Source of the DNA: Paracentrotus lividus
Taxonomy: Eukaryota; Echinodermata; Echinoidea; Camarodonta; Echinidae
Direction of reading: 5' to 3'
Length of the DNA: 64,000 bases
Assembly (NCBI GenBank): GCA_940671915.1
Contig: CALNVZ010003434.1
Location: forward strand, 11,290,523-11,354,522
The notes under the pieces were generated by a model that saw only the letters and a program-made list of their open reading frames with translations, had not been told where the DNA came from and ran no database searches. The position numbers and the translations under genes were made by a program. This document shows, one piece after another, positions 14,601 through 24,191 of the stretch; within the stretch, counting starts at the first letter, position 1, and every line of letters begins with the position of its first letter.

Positions 14601-17565
14601 TTTGTAAAAAGTTCTCAGTATTCAACGGGCTAACATGCAATCTCATGGATATACTTTTCAATGGTGCGCATCCCCTGCTCTGACCAATGAGGTGATGCGT
14701 AATAAACTGCACGCAACTAGGAATTTAAGTTCGACTCTAATACTACTTAACTCTGTATAGCTCATAGGAAACTTCTTCTCACAAAGTCTTGATATTTATT
14801 CATTCTGAAATATATTTAATACCATAGAGTTCCTGGAGTCAACTGATACCAGCCTAGCATTTGCTGTATATGGAGCATCTCAGCTGGATAGTTTCCCAAT
14901 CTCAGCTATTCAAGTATCACCTGATGAAGAACCACCAGAATTCCTGCTCTGTTTCCATGGTAATTATTCTTATAATCTTTTATGAGTTTTGATTCCAGAT
15001 CTTTTGATCTCTTTCTCTGTACAAATGTATAGGAACCCTGAAAATTTCAGCTTTTACAGCTCTTTTTACTAGTATTTTTTCTCACTTGCACCCCTGTATG
15101 ATATTGTAATTGAAATTTTAATGAAGCTTCAAATCAAAATATGAAGAGTCTGTGATTAAACAAATTTAAATTAGAATATAAAGAAAAGAAATAAAAAGAT
15201 ATTTTAATACCAGAAAATATCATTGTTTTGTTTCTGCGTGGATATCAGGTATACAGCACTATGCAATTACAACTGCTTGAATATGGTGATTGGCCTTTAG
15301 GTACTCAATGAGTGAATATCACTTCAATTGCTTATTAGGAAAGTGTCTTTATTGTATGTTTATTCAATCAGAATAAACACAATCGAATACTCCCCAAAGA
15401 TCAATAAGTGAAAGGATAGTGGTATAGAGGTCTTATTGATCCTTTCTGAGGAGTCAGAGAGGATATTGGTAAAATTCTTCTTTTTCTAAAGTACTTCATT
15501 CCAAACAGTATATCTACACAGATGGGAAATTAATATCCCTGTTCATAATAATCATAATTCCTGTACTGTAGTACATTAGATCTTGTTAACCGTCCATGGC
15601 AATAATGTATCAATTTTCATTTCAGAGTTTGGAATCTTCGTGGATAGTAAAGGTCGAAGGTCGCGGCCTGATGACATGAAGTGGTCAAGACTGCCATTGG
15701 CGTTCACCTATCGTCAGCCATACCTGTATATGGCTCACTTCAACTCAGTAGAGGTGTGCGAGATCAAACACAATGCTGAACCTGAAAGGTAGATAGACAT
15801 ACAGTCCACTCCTCTCATAACGAGCCCAGATATACATGTAACAAGATTTCGTTATAGAGGCGATACTGCTGGTCCCATTTTCAAAAAAAGTGCCAACTAA
15901 TTCATCGTTCAAACAAGCAATAATTTGTTCATGTAACCAATTACAGATTTGTATTAGTTGAAAAATTATTGTATGTTATGAATTTCTATTCCCTATCCAT
16001 TTAGTGTCTTTCCTCAGTGATGCTGAGATCACAGATGCTAAAGGGCAAGTCCAAACTATTTTGAAACTTCGTCCCATGTGTTACCGATAAGTAATTATTC
16101 ATAACTTGATTATGAAATGATTTATCTCGATTATGTTTAATGTTTTTGGGGAAGGTTCTGAACCTTTAACCAAAACATGAAAAATATTTGAGATGACTCA
16201 TTTCATGATAAATTTATGGTAAATTGTTTGTCAGTAATGAGTGGGACAAAGTTGCAAAATAGCTATGTTTTCCAACTTATTAGTTACTGGTCAAAGCATA
16301 CGAGGTACAATAATACTTCTTTGTCTCCCCCCTTCTACCCCCAGTGAAGGGAATCGGACATTCCTGAGCCAGACCAACCCTCGCTTTGTTGGTCCAGCCA
16401 TCACCCCTGGTGCTATCTACATCGCCTCCCTGGCTGACCGTAGCGTGGAGCTGATGTGTCTCCAGGGTAACTATGCCTCAACCTCCTCCACTAGGAGCCA
16501 ATCAGCCAACCTGGATACCAGCGGGAGCACTGTAGGAGACAGTGTGAGCGTGGTGGGAGGGGAGGATCGTGGGTGGGGCGCTACGATGCCCCCTCCTCCA
16601 CCGGTGACGGCAGTCAAGAGAACCCCTAGTACACAGAGCCAGGCGCCTCTCATTCATAAGAGATCCACAAGGAGGTAATGGATAGTCTTTCATTTGTTTG
16701 TATCCTCAGGATCAGTACTGCTCAGGATAAATACATTATAGGGCAATTTCATAAAGTACATACATCCAACCTCAGATATGCAGGACCTTCCTGAACAGAT
16801 GTGTCTTTGCTTTACACGTCTTCATGTGAAATGGTACTGAAATGTTCTCATTTTATTGTGCCATGATTAGTTCATGAAGTGGAGTAAAGGTTGAAAAAAA
16901 TGGGGGCTCGATGTACATTAAGTTTTATTACTTTTTTATTCTATGGAATTTCTCTGTACTCTTTCTTTCTAGGGTATTCATATCTTTGACATAATCTCGT
17001 AATTTTGGTGTCACTGTATATTTTCTATGATGAACTGTATTATGTATATCAGTCTTTGTTAGAAATGTAAAGGATCTACATTTGTATAAAGCACATTATT
17101 GAAAAAAAAATTAAAAAAATAAGGTTGAAACAAGGTAATGGGCGTGGTCCCAAGCCCCTTGTTATAACTAGAGTGGACTGTAGTGTTCATATATCTAATG
17201 AGTTTGTCATGAGAATCAATGGATCATATTCAAAACAAACAATCCTAAACCACTTGTGTTAATTGAATTCTTTTGTAAAAATATCAGAAATCGCATTTCT
17301 TCATCAGGCTCCTGAAACGTTCAATCTTTGTTATAGTGAGGTTATGTTAAAGCTTCATGTTCTCTTTTTTCCCCCGCCTAGCTCAATGAAGCGCCCTCTA
17401 CAGGAAGCTTCGTGCAACACTCCGAAGGGTAAGTTCAGCCGGACTGCAGCGAGAGCCTCAGCTAGGATACCCTCTGTGTCTTCATCGGAAGATGAAGTCA
17501 AATCTAATTGTGGCATCAAGTACAGTACAGTAACGTGCAGAAAGACAAGAAGTAGCAAAAGATAG
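257..17565 (+). CDS. CIT: Citron Rho-interacting kinase homologue, 3' twenty exons (kinase domain off-window)
   Basis: Exons read from splice sites and phase: 257-499, 953-1146, 2225-2360, 2771-2875, 4035-4175, 4748-4945, 5584-5689, 6029-6358, 6977-7220, 7743-7825, 10389-10603, 10941-11090, 11681-11822, 12358-12467, 13203-13322, 14107-14215, 14828-14959, 15626-15788, 16345-16674, 17382-17565. Total 3,435 nt, exactly 1,144 codons plus TAG, with every junction in phase, which strongly supports the model. Domain order is coiled coil (1-375), C1 (about 450-505), PH (about 556-672), CNH (about 700-1015), then a Ser/basic tail. This is the order of citron kinase, a Rho-binding cytokinesis scaffold of the midbody, and I recognise close similarity to vertebrate CIT through C1, PH and CNH. 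The first window exon starts inside the coiled coil, so the kinase and most of the coiled coil lie to the left. The C-terminus ends SSKR and lacks the QSSV-type PDZ ligand I recall for mammalian citron. Confidence 0.95.
534..720. mobile_element. MITE-like fragment with GTCGTTYGTAAA motif
   Basis: The motifs gtcgtttgtaaa, gactggtgatcagttcttgtg and cttgtgctaaatgatgg occur here partly in inverted order. The same words recur at 6682-6830 and, as a better-preserved TIR element, at 56071-56246. Intronic. Confidence 0.55.
735..952 (+). repeat. Two decayed tandem copies of the start of CIT exon 953-1146
   Basis: The string gacgacctgcaccatgct occurs at 771, 871 and (in the real exon) 970, a period of about 100 bp. 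Each copy includes some upstream intron (ctcattg...acatcaacatg) and about 60 nt of exon-like sequence. Copy 1 keeps a tag|aac acceptor but has an in-frame TAA right after the ATGCTA codons. Copy 2 has lost the acceptor AG (caaaac) and hits TGA soon after. Both lack the GAACAG codons of the real exon. They read as non-functional partial exon duplications. Confidence 0.85.
1230..1278. repeat. (AAAT)n / poly-A tract
   Basis: aataaataaataaataaat runs into an 18-base poly-A run. It could be the 3' tail of a retroposed element on the + strand, but no body is recognisable upstream. Confidence 0.7.
1353..1515. mobile_element. 163-bp MITE with 26-bp terminal inverted repeats
   Basis: The left end gtgcccagttgcataaagag...tacta matches the reverse complement of the right end ...ctctttatgcaacggggcac at about 25 of 26 positions. 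It has no coding capacity. It sits in the intron between exons 953-1146 and 2225-2360 of CIT. Confidence 0.8.
1931..2154. mobile_element. MITE-like element with TGTAAAACCA ends
   Basis: tgtaaaaccagaaa at the left and tatttggttttacaa at the right are inverted. The interior repeats gaaactttcgtgaat and tttcgcgaat words. It ends about 70 bp before a CIT splice acceptor. Confidence 0.6.
2918..3170. repeat. G-run/C-run rich insert
   Basis: Begins gacgagggggaacccccccccc and ends ggggggggggatcaaaatgactcccccccccc. Long facing G and C runs resemble the ends of the larger GC-run elements at 27051 and 41041. Intronic in CIT (between 2771-2875 and 4035-4175). The rest of this intron (3171-4034) is AT-rich with nothing I can name. 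Confidence 0.45.
4979..5060 (-). mobile_element. Retroposon 3' tail with (ATT)n
   Basis: On the minus strand the sequence reads a short body ending in aaaagtgcactttagaaat and then (ATT)n. The tail at 58030-58078 has the same layout (gcgctttataaat then ATT repeats). Probably a SINE/LINE 3' end; the element body is not resolved. Confidence 0.45.
6029..7220 (+). CDS. CIT: CIT exons 8-9: linker plus C1 (phorbol-ester-type) zinc finger
   Basis: Exon 6029-6358 carries a Ser/Pro-rich linker and then the motif HNIPHRF and CSAC. Exon 6977-7220 supplies [10 protein letters not shown] and HCLPHTC. Together they give the H-x12-C-x2-C-x12-C-x2-C-x4-H-x2-C-x7-C spacing of a C1 domain. The sequence is strikingly close to vertebrate citron here (HFGRQ, CHPKC, TCGLP). 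The rest of exon 6977-7220 is a Ser/Thr-rich low-complexity stretch ending GWMKTPR, the first strand of the PH domain. Confidence 0.93.
6400..6620 (-). mobile_element. Probable retrotransposon 3' end with (AAT)n tail
   Basis: Read on the minus strand, a body (6440-6620) ends in an (AAT)n tract (about 6403-6436 as TTA repeats on +). This layout is typical of LINE/SINE 3' ends in invertebrate introns. No coding similarity is visible. Confidence 0.4.
6682..6830. mobile_element. MITE fragment related to 56071-56246
   Basis: ggtgtttcaccaattcgttt, aacatgttttgggttcct and cacaagaactgatcaccagt match the element at 56071-56246 word for word with scattered changes. The right TIR is degraded. Confidence 0.6.
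7743..10603 (+). CDS. CIT: CIT exons 10-11: PH domain
   Basis: Exon 7743-7825 ([18 protein letters not shown]) ends in phase 1. Exon 10389-10603 begins with 2 nt (gt) and reads through [18 protein letters not shown] and [10 protein letters not shown] to DKQQW, the conserved PH C-terminal helix. Direct joining gives the same spacing between the two conserved blocks as in vertebrate citron, so I do not place an exon between them. The 2.56-kb intron holds the decayed exon copies at 10016-10388. Confidence 0.92.
8200..10015. other. Intronic sequence without recognised feature
   Basis: AT-rich intron DNA within the large PH intron. I see no exon with family similarity and no clear repeat structure apart from short homopolymers. 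A moderately GC-rich patch at 9740-9850 has no assignable role. Confidence 0.5.
10016..10388 (+). repeat. Three decayed tandem copies of the start of the CIT PH exon
   Basis: cctgaagatgg recurs at 10037, 10172, 10300 and in the true exon at 10424 (periods 135, 128, 124). Copies 2 and 3 keep the taggttgtgg acceptor context. Copy 2 has an in-frame TAA at the GAGTAA position. Copy 3 stays open for its exon-like part but carries several replacements and lacks the exon's 3' two thirds. Copy 1 lacks the acceptor. Non-functional partial exon duplications arranged head to tail immediately upstream of the working exon. Confidence 0.88.
10941..16674 (+). CDS. CIT: CIT exons 12-19: CNH (citron homology) domain
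   Basis: Eight exons encode a beta-propeller-like CNH domain, which in citron-family proteins mediates interactions with partners such as small GTPases. Recognisable blocks: [112 protein letters not shown] and GAIYIAS. These match vertebrate citron block by block. The final exon continues into a Gly/Ser/Pro-rich tail ([10 protein letters not shown]) with a donor at 16675. If the last intron is retained, TAA follows immediately at 16676, giving a slightly shorter C-terminus. Confidence 0.93.
11870..11965. repeat. Intronic hairpin
   Basis: aataggcatgagtgtgatag at 11878 is reverse-complementary to ccatcgcactcatgcctatt at 11925-11944, with a short loop. A further direct partial copy (gcatgagtgcgatggtaaga) follows at 11953. 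Could be a small foldback transposon remnant. Confidence 0.7.
13203..13322 (+). CDS. CIT: CIT CNH exon 15 (copy 1 of a tandem array)
   Basis: 120 nt, phase 0 to phase 0, 40 codons from SCHLFACGK to FCVRK. The acceptor is preceded by a pyrimidine-rich tract and followed by the conserved SCHLF, and the donor is aag|gtatgt. This is the copy that best matches vertebrate citron and is taken as the working exon. Confidence 0.9.
13323..13790 (+). repeat. Tandem copies 2-4 of the CNH exon
   Basis: The unit (exon plus 51-54 nt of intron) repeats with a 165-bp period: copy 2 exon-like part 13374-13487, copy 3 13539-13652, and a badly decayed copy 4 from about 13700. Copy 2 has a catag|tgg acceptor, an open 38-codon frame and an intact gtatgt donor, so splicing is conceivable. 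Copy 3 is open but its donor is ctacgt. From FACGK to VRK, copies 1 and 2 differ at six third-codon positions and at no amino acid. Neither copy 2 nor copy 3 has a good polypyrimidine tract. Confidence 0.9.
15802..15890. mobile_element. Left end of a CAGTCCACTCC TIR element
   Basis: cagtccactcctctcataac preceded by TA. It is the same terminus as the complete copy at 22643-22780. The right end is not seen nearby. Confidence 0.6.
17125..17180. mobile_element. Right end of a CAGTCCACTCC TIR element
   Basis: gtggtcccaagccccttgtt followed by ataactagagtggactg and TA. It matches the right end of the element at 22643-22780. Possibly the partner of 15802 or an independent truncated copy. Confidence 0.6.
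17382..17565 (+). CDS. CIT: CIT last exon: basic Ser-rich C-terminus and stop
   Basis: The acceptor cccccgcctag follows a strong pyrimidine tract. Sixty codons are rich in S, R and K ([14 protein letters not shown]) and end at TAG 17563-17565. Sequence similarity to vertebrate citron is low here apart from composition, so this exon rests on phase, splice signals and position. Confidence 0.75.
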
Positions 17566-18834
17566 GAAGCTGGCTTTTGGTAGGGTAGAAGGCTGGTAGG
17601 GGAGAAGGGTAGAGATCATAAAGGCAGAATCTCAAAGAAATTGACAGTATACAGTGCATCCCAGTAAAAGTGGAATGGTCTTTCTTTTTTCTCTGTCAAA
17701 TCAAGCAATTAAATTATTAAATGCTTAATTTTTATTTCTTCTCTTCTTCTTTTATTTGACACTTAAGTTTTTGAAATTTAAATATCAAAATAAGATCAAA
17801 CCAATGGGAATCACACTGTATGCCCGCAGCAAAGGAACATACATGTGTATTTGTGGTATAAATGTTGTGAAGAGAAGTAAATTAATTTGTTATTATTCAA
17901 GTGGGCATGCAGTGTAAAACTAGAATGTTGCATTTTGGGTTAGGAAACAGAACACCTTGAACTCAAGGTAATGCTTATTACACTGCTGCTATTTCATACT
18001 GTCTTTGATAATATGTCCCATTTAATTCTAAATACTGTAGGAACTATGTGTAATTACTGGTATATTGTATTGAAATTATATACTCCTAGATTCTAAATTT
18101 ATATTATTTATGTAAATACTTATCTGTGTGTACATATGTATAAATATATTTAGTATTTTATCCTGTGGAATAGAGTTTGATCTTGTTAACGCCATTAATC
18201 CCAACTTAACCCGAGATATCTCGGGCATGAACTTCATCTGACATTAGAGTCTTGTTAAAGCTGTAACTTTGGGGATCCAACATATAAAAATGTGATATAG
18301 TGCTGTAAAAGTGGAAATTTCGAGCTGACTGATCAAGAAACATGTTCACACATTTTTTATTTAGTGCAGTTGTTTACTTTATGATATTGGTTTGGTGAAA
18401 TTTTGGGGTGTTTTTGTTTTTGAGCCCCTCCTTATGGGAGTGAGATATCGCCCCATTGCAGTATCAATACTACGTTTTTCTGTACATAGCTGTGTAAATT
18501 GATTTGATGTAGTCATAATTTCATAGATTGGAGACAAAGATTATTTCTATTGCTAAAGAGTGCAGTAAAACATAAAATTTTCATGAAATTCCAATGTAAA
18601 TAGCCTTTTTTGTGTCATGAAATTTTTGTGAATTGCATAATTTCATAACTACTTCGCTTGCAATTTGTATTAGAATATCTGTCCTTTTACATGTACATAA
18701 ATAGGATGTAAATAGAAGAGAATGATTTCTGTTCTCATGATACGACTCATACTTCAATTATCTAATTATATTACTAGTTGAGCTCCAAACTATTCCTACA
18801 TTTTGGAAAATTATGTGTGCCTAGTTAAGTTGGG

Positions 18835-19075
18835 GTATTCCCACGAGGCCGAGCGCTCATGGGTCCGAGGGTCCACGAGTCAGATTATTTTCCCCATGAG
18901 TCCAATTCCCACGAGTCCGAGTATTTTTCCCACTAGGTCGAGCAGTATATTGCAAAATACAATTATGATAAATATCGGCCTCGTGGAAAAATACTCGGAC
19001 TCGTGAGAAAAATACTTGGCCTCTTGGGAAAATAATTGGCCTCATGGGAAAATACTCGGACTCATGGACCATCCC
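18835..19075. repeat. Foldback built from a short CTCGTGG / ACTCGGAC motif
   Basis: The left half has tccgag, cccacgag and ccgagtatttttccca words; the right half has the complementary forms (tcgtggaaaaatactcggac) repeated three to four times. The two halves are inverted around an AT-rich centre near 18950. The result is both a tandem and an inverted repeat. Confidence 0.75.
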
Positions 19076-19123
19076 CGTTAAGTTTCCCTACAAGTTGAAT
19101 CTGAAACTGCTGATTTGCTAGTC

Positions 19124-19226
19124 TAGTCTACTCCCATTATAATGATCCAGACTTTTCTTTCCAAAATGTGAATTAGTGACAAATCTTTTTTGTTTCTGCA
19201 CTCATTATAATGGGAATATACTGTAT
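19124..19226. mobile_element. Small TIR element (about 100 bp)
   Basis: tagtctactcccattataat at the left and cattataatgggaatatact at the right are inverted. It resembles the CAGTCCACTCC family termini. Confidence 0.6.
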
Positions 19227-20069
19227 TAATACCCAACCATTACAATGTTACTATTCATCTGTCATGAGATAGCTTAAAGGTCATGTATAGTGTTGGGAGA
19301 ATAGATTTTTTGTTTTGCTTCCAGAGCAGAATAATATGAATGAATACCTCAATTAACCTCTGTGTACAAAAGGATTTGTTATAAAATCCACTCTAACACC
19401 TGAATTTAGCAACAAAACTGTGTAAATATATCAATTGACAGTGCCACAATCGATAGGATCTCACAGGCACAATGCCAGCATACAGCGGTTTGTGTGCAAA
19501 GCATGTGCTATTCCCATACACAGACTGTACACACAGAATTCACTCATGCTATAACCAATCAGCTGCTGGTTGGCATGCCAGAGTTCTGGGTGGAAGGAAA
19601 GGAAGTATGGCCTTACTTTGATGAACATCTCCCCGTGCTCATGCAAACTATTTACATATCATGGAAAGACATGCATGGAACATAATTATATCCTTTGGCC
19701 ATATATTGATATGTCTTTAGAACACTATGAGGACAAGTTGAGCAGGTTTTTCAAAAAAAATCAGTGTTTTCTACTACAACTATACTTGGGCTTTAATCAT
19801 TAAAATGTTACATCTTAATGTATGATTTCTTCTCTTTTCTGACTGCAGTTTAATCCTGTAGGGTTATTATATCACGCTCTGCTGGAAAAAAAAGAAAGAA
19901 CATATCGGATACTGCAGTGTATTAAATTGTATAAATGAAGACGATAACTTTGCAAAACTTGTTGTTCTTTAATATGTCTCTGTTTTCATTGTAAATAAGA
20001 TTGCAGACTTCTTTTGATATTGAGATATTGATGTCAAAGTGATTTCATTGAAAACTCCAATAATTGATA

Positions 20070-21567
20070 CAATCCACTCCCTTCAAAATAAGGTGTTCAT
20101 TTTGTTACCATTAAATCTCATAGTTATTCACAAATTGGGATAGGAAAAACTGCTTCATTACAATCAATCCTGGTAGTACCCGTGCTTGTTTTTTTTTTTT
20201 TTTTTTTTATCTTTTGAAACTTTTTATTGCTCAGATAATCTGTATGTACAAACATTAATCACATAATAAATCACAGCATTTATAATGGTGTAAAATACAA
20301 AAACAATATACAAAACCTATATAACAATACATGAAGAGTGGGTAAAAAAAATTGTTATCTTTATCAAGTTTACGTCAAGAATGTAATCAAAATAATTTTT
20401 CAACAGGGGTCCATTTTTTATAATGCAATCCTTCAATATTCTTCAGTTTTGCAATGTTAAGTTCAATTAGTTTCGTATTAGAAATGAAAGATATTAGTCC
20501 CTTTAAATGTGGTTGTGTTTTTACATTTTTCTATATAAACATATCTTTTAAACATCAGTACCAAATGGTTTAGCAGTGATTTGTGGGGGCCTTTCCAGTC
20601 CATAATGAATCCAAACATCACTCTTTTCCTACTAAAGTCTTCAGACTTAACATTAAATTTCTTGCCAATTCTACAAACAAACTCCTGTCGCAGCTTTGAA
20701 ATAAGATCACATTCATAGAACAAATGAATGGGTGTTTCTAAATTTGAATGACAAAAGGTGCAAAATTCTGAGTCGACTACTTTCATCTTACACAATCTAT
20801 AGTTAGTATATAGTATATTATGTATTAATTTGAATTGAAAAACTCTCATTTTTGTTTCTATTGTGCATTTAAATGGAAGGGTATAAATTTGAGACCAGTC
20901 CTCCTCTTGAATATCAAATGTTCTAGAAAATAATTGTTCACTAACTGGTCTTTTTATGAACTCGGATAGAAGGTCCATGTACACTATTTTGGGCTTCAGG
21001 TTATATAATCCAGAGGCCACATACTCTTGTTGTACCTGATCTTCATCATCTTTATCCAAAAACATTTGCAATATCACTGGATGGAATTCACATTTCCATT
21101 TTTTCTTCACTGATTGTATTATCGCCATGTATTGTAGAAAATAACTATTTCGAACACCTTTTCTATTCCACCAATTGAAATGTAAAAAATTTCCATCATC
21201 ATCAAATAATTGATAAATATTAGACAGTCCTGCTTCATGTAGAGCCCTACAGTACACTGACTGATTATTAATCAGAATATACTTGTTATTCCATACACCT
21301 TGCTTTAATAGGTTAACTTGGCTTGTATCGTTAGTGACCAAGCTTAAATAAATATCTGTCTTTAACCATGCTTTCAATAAATCAATATAAAATGGAGGAA
21401 TATCCTCAATTTTTGGTAGTTTCTCAACTGCATAGTTACTGACAAATATAGATTTTCCACCATATGACTTAAAGAATCTCTCAAACAAAATTGTCCAACT
21501 ATGATCTGATCTGTAAAAATATCTCTGGACCCAAGTACCCGTGCTTGTTATAAGGGGAGTGGACTAT
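20070..21567. mobile_element. CAGTCCACTCC-family TIR element split by a LINE insertion
   Basis: The left terminus caatccactcccttc and right terminus ggggagtggact are the ends of a short non-autonomous element. Its interior (aaattgggataggaa, ctgcttcatta, gtgcttgttataagg) matches the intact neighbour at 21831-21994. The LINE sits between 20190 and 21534. Confidence 0.75.
20191..21533 (-). pseudogene. 5'-truncated LINE (L1/Tx1-like), C-terminal ORF2 fragment
   Basis: A minus-strand open frame of 336 codons (20478-21488) matches the region downstream of reverse transcriptase in L1/Tx1-type ORF2. It has the conserved WNNKYI motif and the terminal zinc-binding motif CTFC...H...C (FCTFCHSNLETPIH, then YEC). 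A poly-T run at 20189-20208 on the + strand is its poly-A tail. The element is flanked by an exact 16-bp target-site duplication, agtacccgtgcttgtt, at 20175-20190 and 21534-21549. The reverse transcriptase and endonuclease domains are absent (5' truncation). The intact frame suggests a fairly recent insertion. Confidence 0.9.
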
Positions 21568-21830
21568 ACAATTTTTAAGTATTACTTTCCACTCAGCTTT
21601 TCTTAAAGGGAAAGTTCGCCCTGGATTTAAATTGGTTTTTAAAAATGCAGAAAAATAAAAGAAAAATATGAGTGAAGGTTTGAAGAAAACAATGAAGAGA
21701 ACAATTGCCTTGTTGTCATTGTATTTGTCTCTGTTGCAAAAATTGGAGATAAGAATGCAGACTCTGTTTGAGACCGAGGTTTGATTAATTAAAAGTGATT
21801 CAGTGAACAACCCCATTTTACAACTGATAC

Positions 21831-21994
21831 AATCCACTCCTGTTATAACGAGGTGTTTATGACCACACAATTACCTTGTTGCCATTTACTAAACAAAGTA
21901 TAAAGATTAATTATCTACAAATTGGGATAGGAAGAACTGCTTCATTATAATGAAACCTGGTAGTCCCCGTGCTTGTTATAAGGGGAGTGGACTA
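21831..21994. mobile_element. Intact 164-bp CAGTCCACTCC-family TIR element
   Basis: Ends caatccactcctgttataac and ttataaggggagtggact, with adjacent TA. Same interior as the element at 20070-21567. Flanking DNA on both sides is also similar, so the pair lies within an older tandem duplication (about 19955-20190 plus 21550-21600 versus 21700-22035). Confidence 0.8.
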
Positions 21995-22642
21995 TACAAT
22001 TTTAAAATTTTAACAAATTACTTTCAAGATAGTTTTTTCAATTCTGCACGTGTACAGATTTGTGACTGGGAGTGGACTGTACTTCATATCAATATGTAAA
22101 ATACAAAATTAAAATTAAAGAGTAATGATCACATGGGAAAGACATATATTTTGAAATAATTGTTTTTATTCCAATCTACAAAAAGAAAAAAAAATGTCAC
22201 AGAAATAGATACAAACTTAAAACACATACAGTATTTTCTTTATTACATGTTCATATTACATATTTATAATAGACCAATTATAGATATTGTGCCATAGTGA
22301 GAGCTTGTAGTTCATTAATTTAATATCAACTGCATGTTTGCATTAAATAAAAGGATAAGAAAGCGAGAAAGGTACAGAACTAGAAAACTTATATCGAATC
22401 ACTAAAACTCAAATCTATTTGTAAAATATGGTCTGTATCTAAAAGGAAAATTTCACACAACTAGATTTGTGTACTTACATCATTACATTTATGAATGTTC
22501 GACTTTTGCATCATAAACACAAAATGTAATATTTCCCAGAGTTTGCACACTAAAAACATATATAAAACAATATCAAAAGCTTACTCCAAATGTTTGATAT
22601 TTTTAAAGTTATATCACTCAGAATGGGAAGATAAATGCGATA

Positions 22643-22780
22643 CAGTTCATTCCCATTATAACGAGCCCGGTTACTGCAAGATTTTGTGTTTTGTGATATT
22701 GTGTTTAATGTTTGGATTTCTTGACACAGCAGTGTAAATGGCTTGGGGCCCAAGCACCTTGTTATAATAGGAGTTGACTG
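22643..22780. mobile_element. Complete 138-bp TIR element with TA flanks
   Basis: cagttcattcccattataac at the left and ttataataggagttgactg at the right, bounded by TA at 22641-22642 and 22781-22782. CAG ends and TA target sites fit a pogo/Tigger-like or other Tc1-mariner MITE. Confidence 0.8.
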
Positions 22781-24057
22781 TATAGAGTTTAGATAAAACG
22801 AGATACCTGACTCAACATGCAAAATGCTTTGCTTTCAAGGACCTCATAAAATGTACCCGGTAGTTGATGGCAATTATCAGATCTATCCAGTATCTCAAAC
22901 AATTAAAACAGAGTCGATTGAATTGATGAACTCTCAAATTGCCTTTCCGGTACGCCCATACAGAGTTAGTCAATAAAAATGTCCCATGATTTTGAAGTTG
23001 TCTTGTGAAAAGCATTCATTTAATCATGGGTAGCATCATTTGTCTTGTCAGAATTATACAGTTTAGTTCAATCACAACTATCTACGAGACGGGTTCCTAA
23101 TATGAAATTTGACTAATACTGTAATATCATCAGAGCAAGGAATGCAATTGCCATGTTTTCACAGCACACACATGTAACTAAGTTGATTTATGACTAAAGA
23201 TGCTGCTAAGTTTACCACACTCTGCAATATGTCCCAGAAAGAAAACAAAAACAAAACATACATTAATATAAAGAAAAATAATAATTTTGGGAACATGTTT
23301 TACTTTCACTGCTCAATACATGTTTCGATGTATATATTTTATAGTATAAAGGTTGTGTAATTTACAGCTCTTTTTGTAACAAAAATTATCAAAAAAAATT
23401 AAATAAAAAAAACACTGCATGCAAGAAACACAAAAAAAAAAGACGCTTTCTGCTATTGACTGGGACAAATTCAATACCATCAAAATCAAGTTTTCTTTAA
23501 ATGTCTATAAATAAAGCACACTAATGTGGTGGTCACAACTAATCTTAGGCTATAACCGGTTATTTTTGTGGTGGTTTTATTTTTGCGAATTTTTGCGAGT
23601 CTATCCTTGCGAAAATGTCCACTTCAACATAAGGCTATTTCTAGTAAAGAAAACATCACAAAAACCATGAAATTATCCACTCAAGAATTTCTCAAACTCG
23701 TCTAAAATCGCAAAAATATCTGTACGCAAAAATAAAGGCTTATACAGTACGTGGCATGTGCGTGTAGGTTGAATGTAGCCATCGTGGGCCAATTTCTGTA
23801 GGAAAGGTATTGAAAAAAAAATTCTATGTGTCGTACCTGCTACATGTGTGTCTGAAAAAATGTGTTTGACGTAGAATTTTTCTACGAAATCCGTCATAGA
23901 GAGTTGCACTTACGACCTGATGTGACAACCGCATAGGCTGTAGTTTTCTAAGTTATTCTATGCAATGCACTTTTATGTAAAAATAATATAGGTGAATTAG
24001 ATTCTGATAAAGTTCCAAGAACCTCATCACATAAATAGTTCATAAAATTTGAGAATT

Positions 24058-24191
24058 GGGGCCCTTTTCTCGAAACCATCATAAGTCTAAGTTCGTGGAC
24101 ATCCTATTGAAACGCATGTTAATTCTACAACACGTGTCCCTATGGGTTGTCCAAGAAGTTAGACTTATGACTGTTTCGATAAACGGGCCCC
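24058..24191. mobile_element. 134-bp MITE with GGGGCCC ends
   Basis: ggggcccttttctcgaaacc and ctgtttcgataaacgggccc are inverted over about 33 bp, including cataagtctaa / ttagacttatg. It has no coding capacity. Confidence 0.85.

Larger units (their letters stand above)
17566..20030 (+). other. CIT 3' UTR and downstream intergenic DNA
   Basis: AT-rich, no coding potential. I did not find a clear AATAAA downstream of the stop, so the transcript end is not placed. The segment carries the foldback at 18835-19075 and a small TIR element at 19124-19226. A piece near 17900-17950 (ttgttattattcaagtgggc, ttgcatttt) has a weak echo at 53915-53980. Confidence 0.5.

Noticed and set aside
16471..16693. Minus-strand frames over the CIT tail exon
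   Set aside because: Antisense shadows of GC-rich coding sequence.
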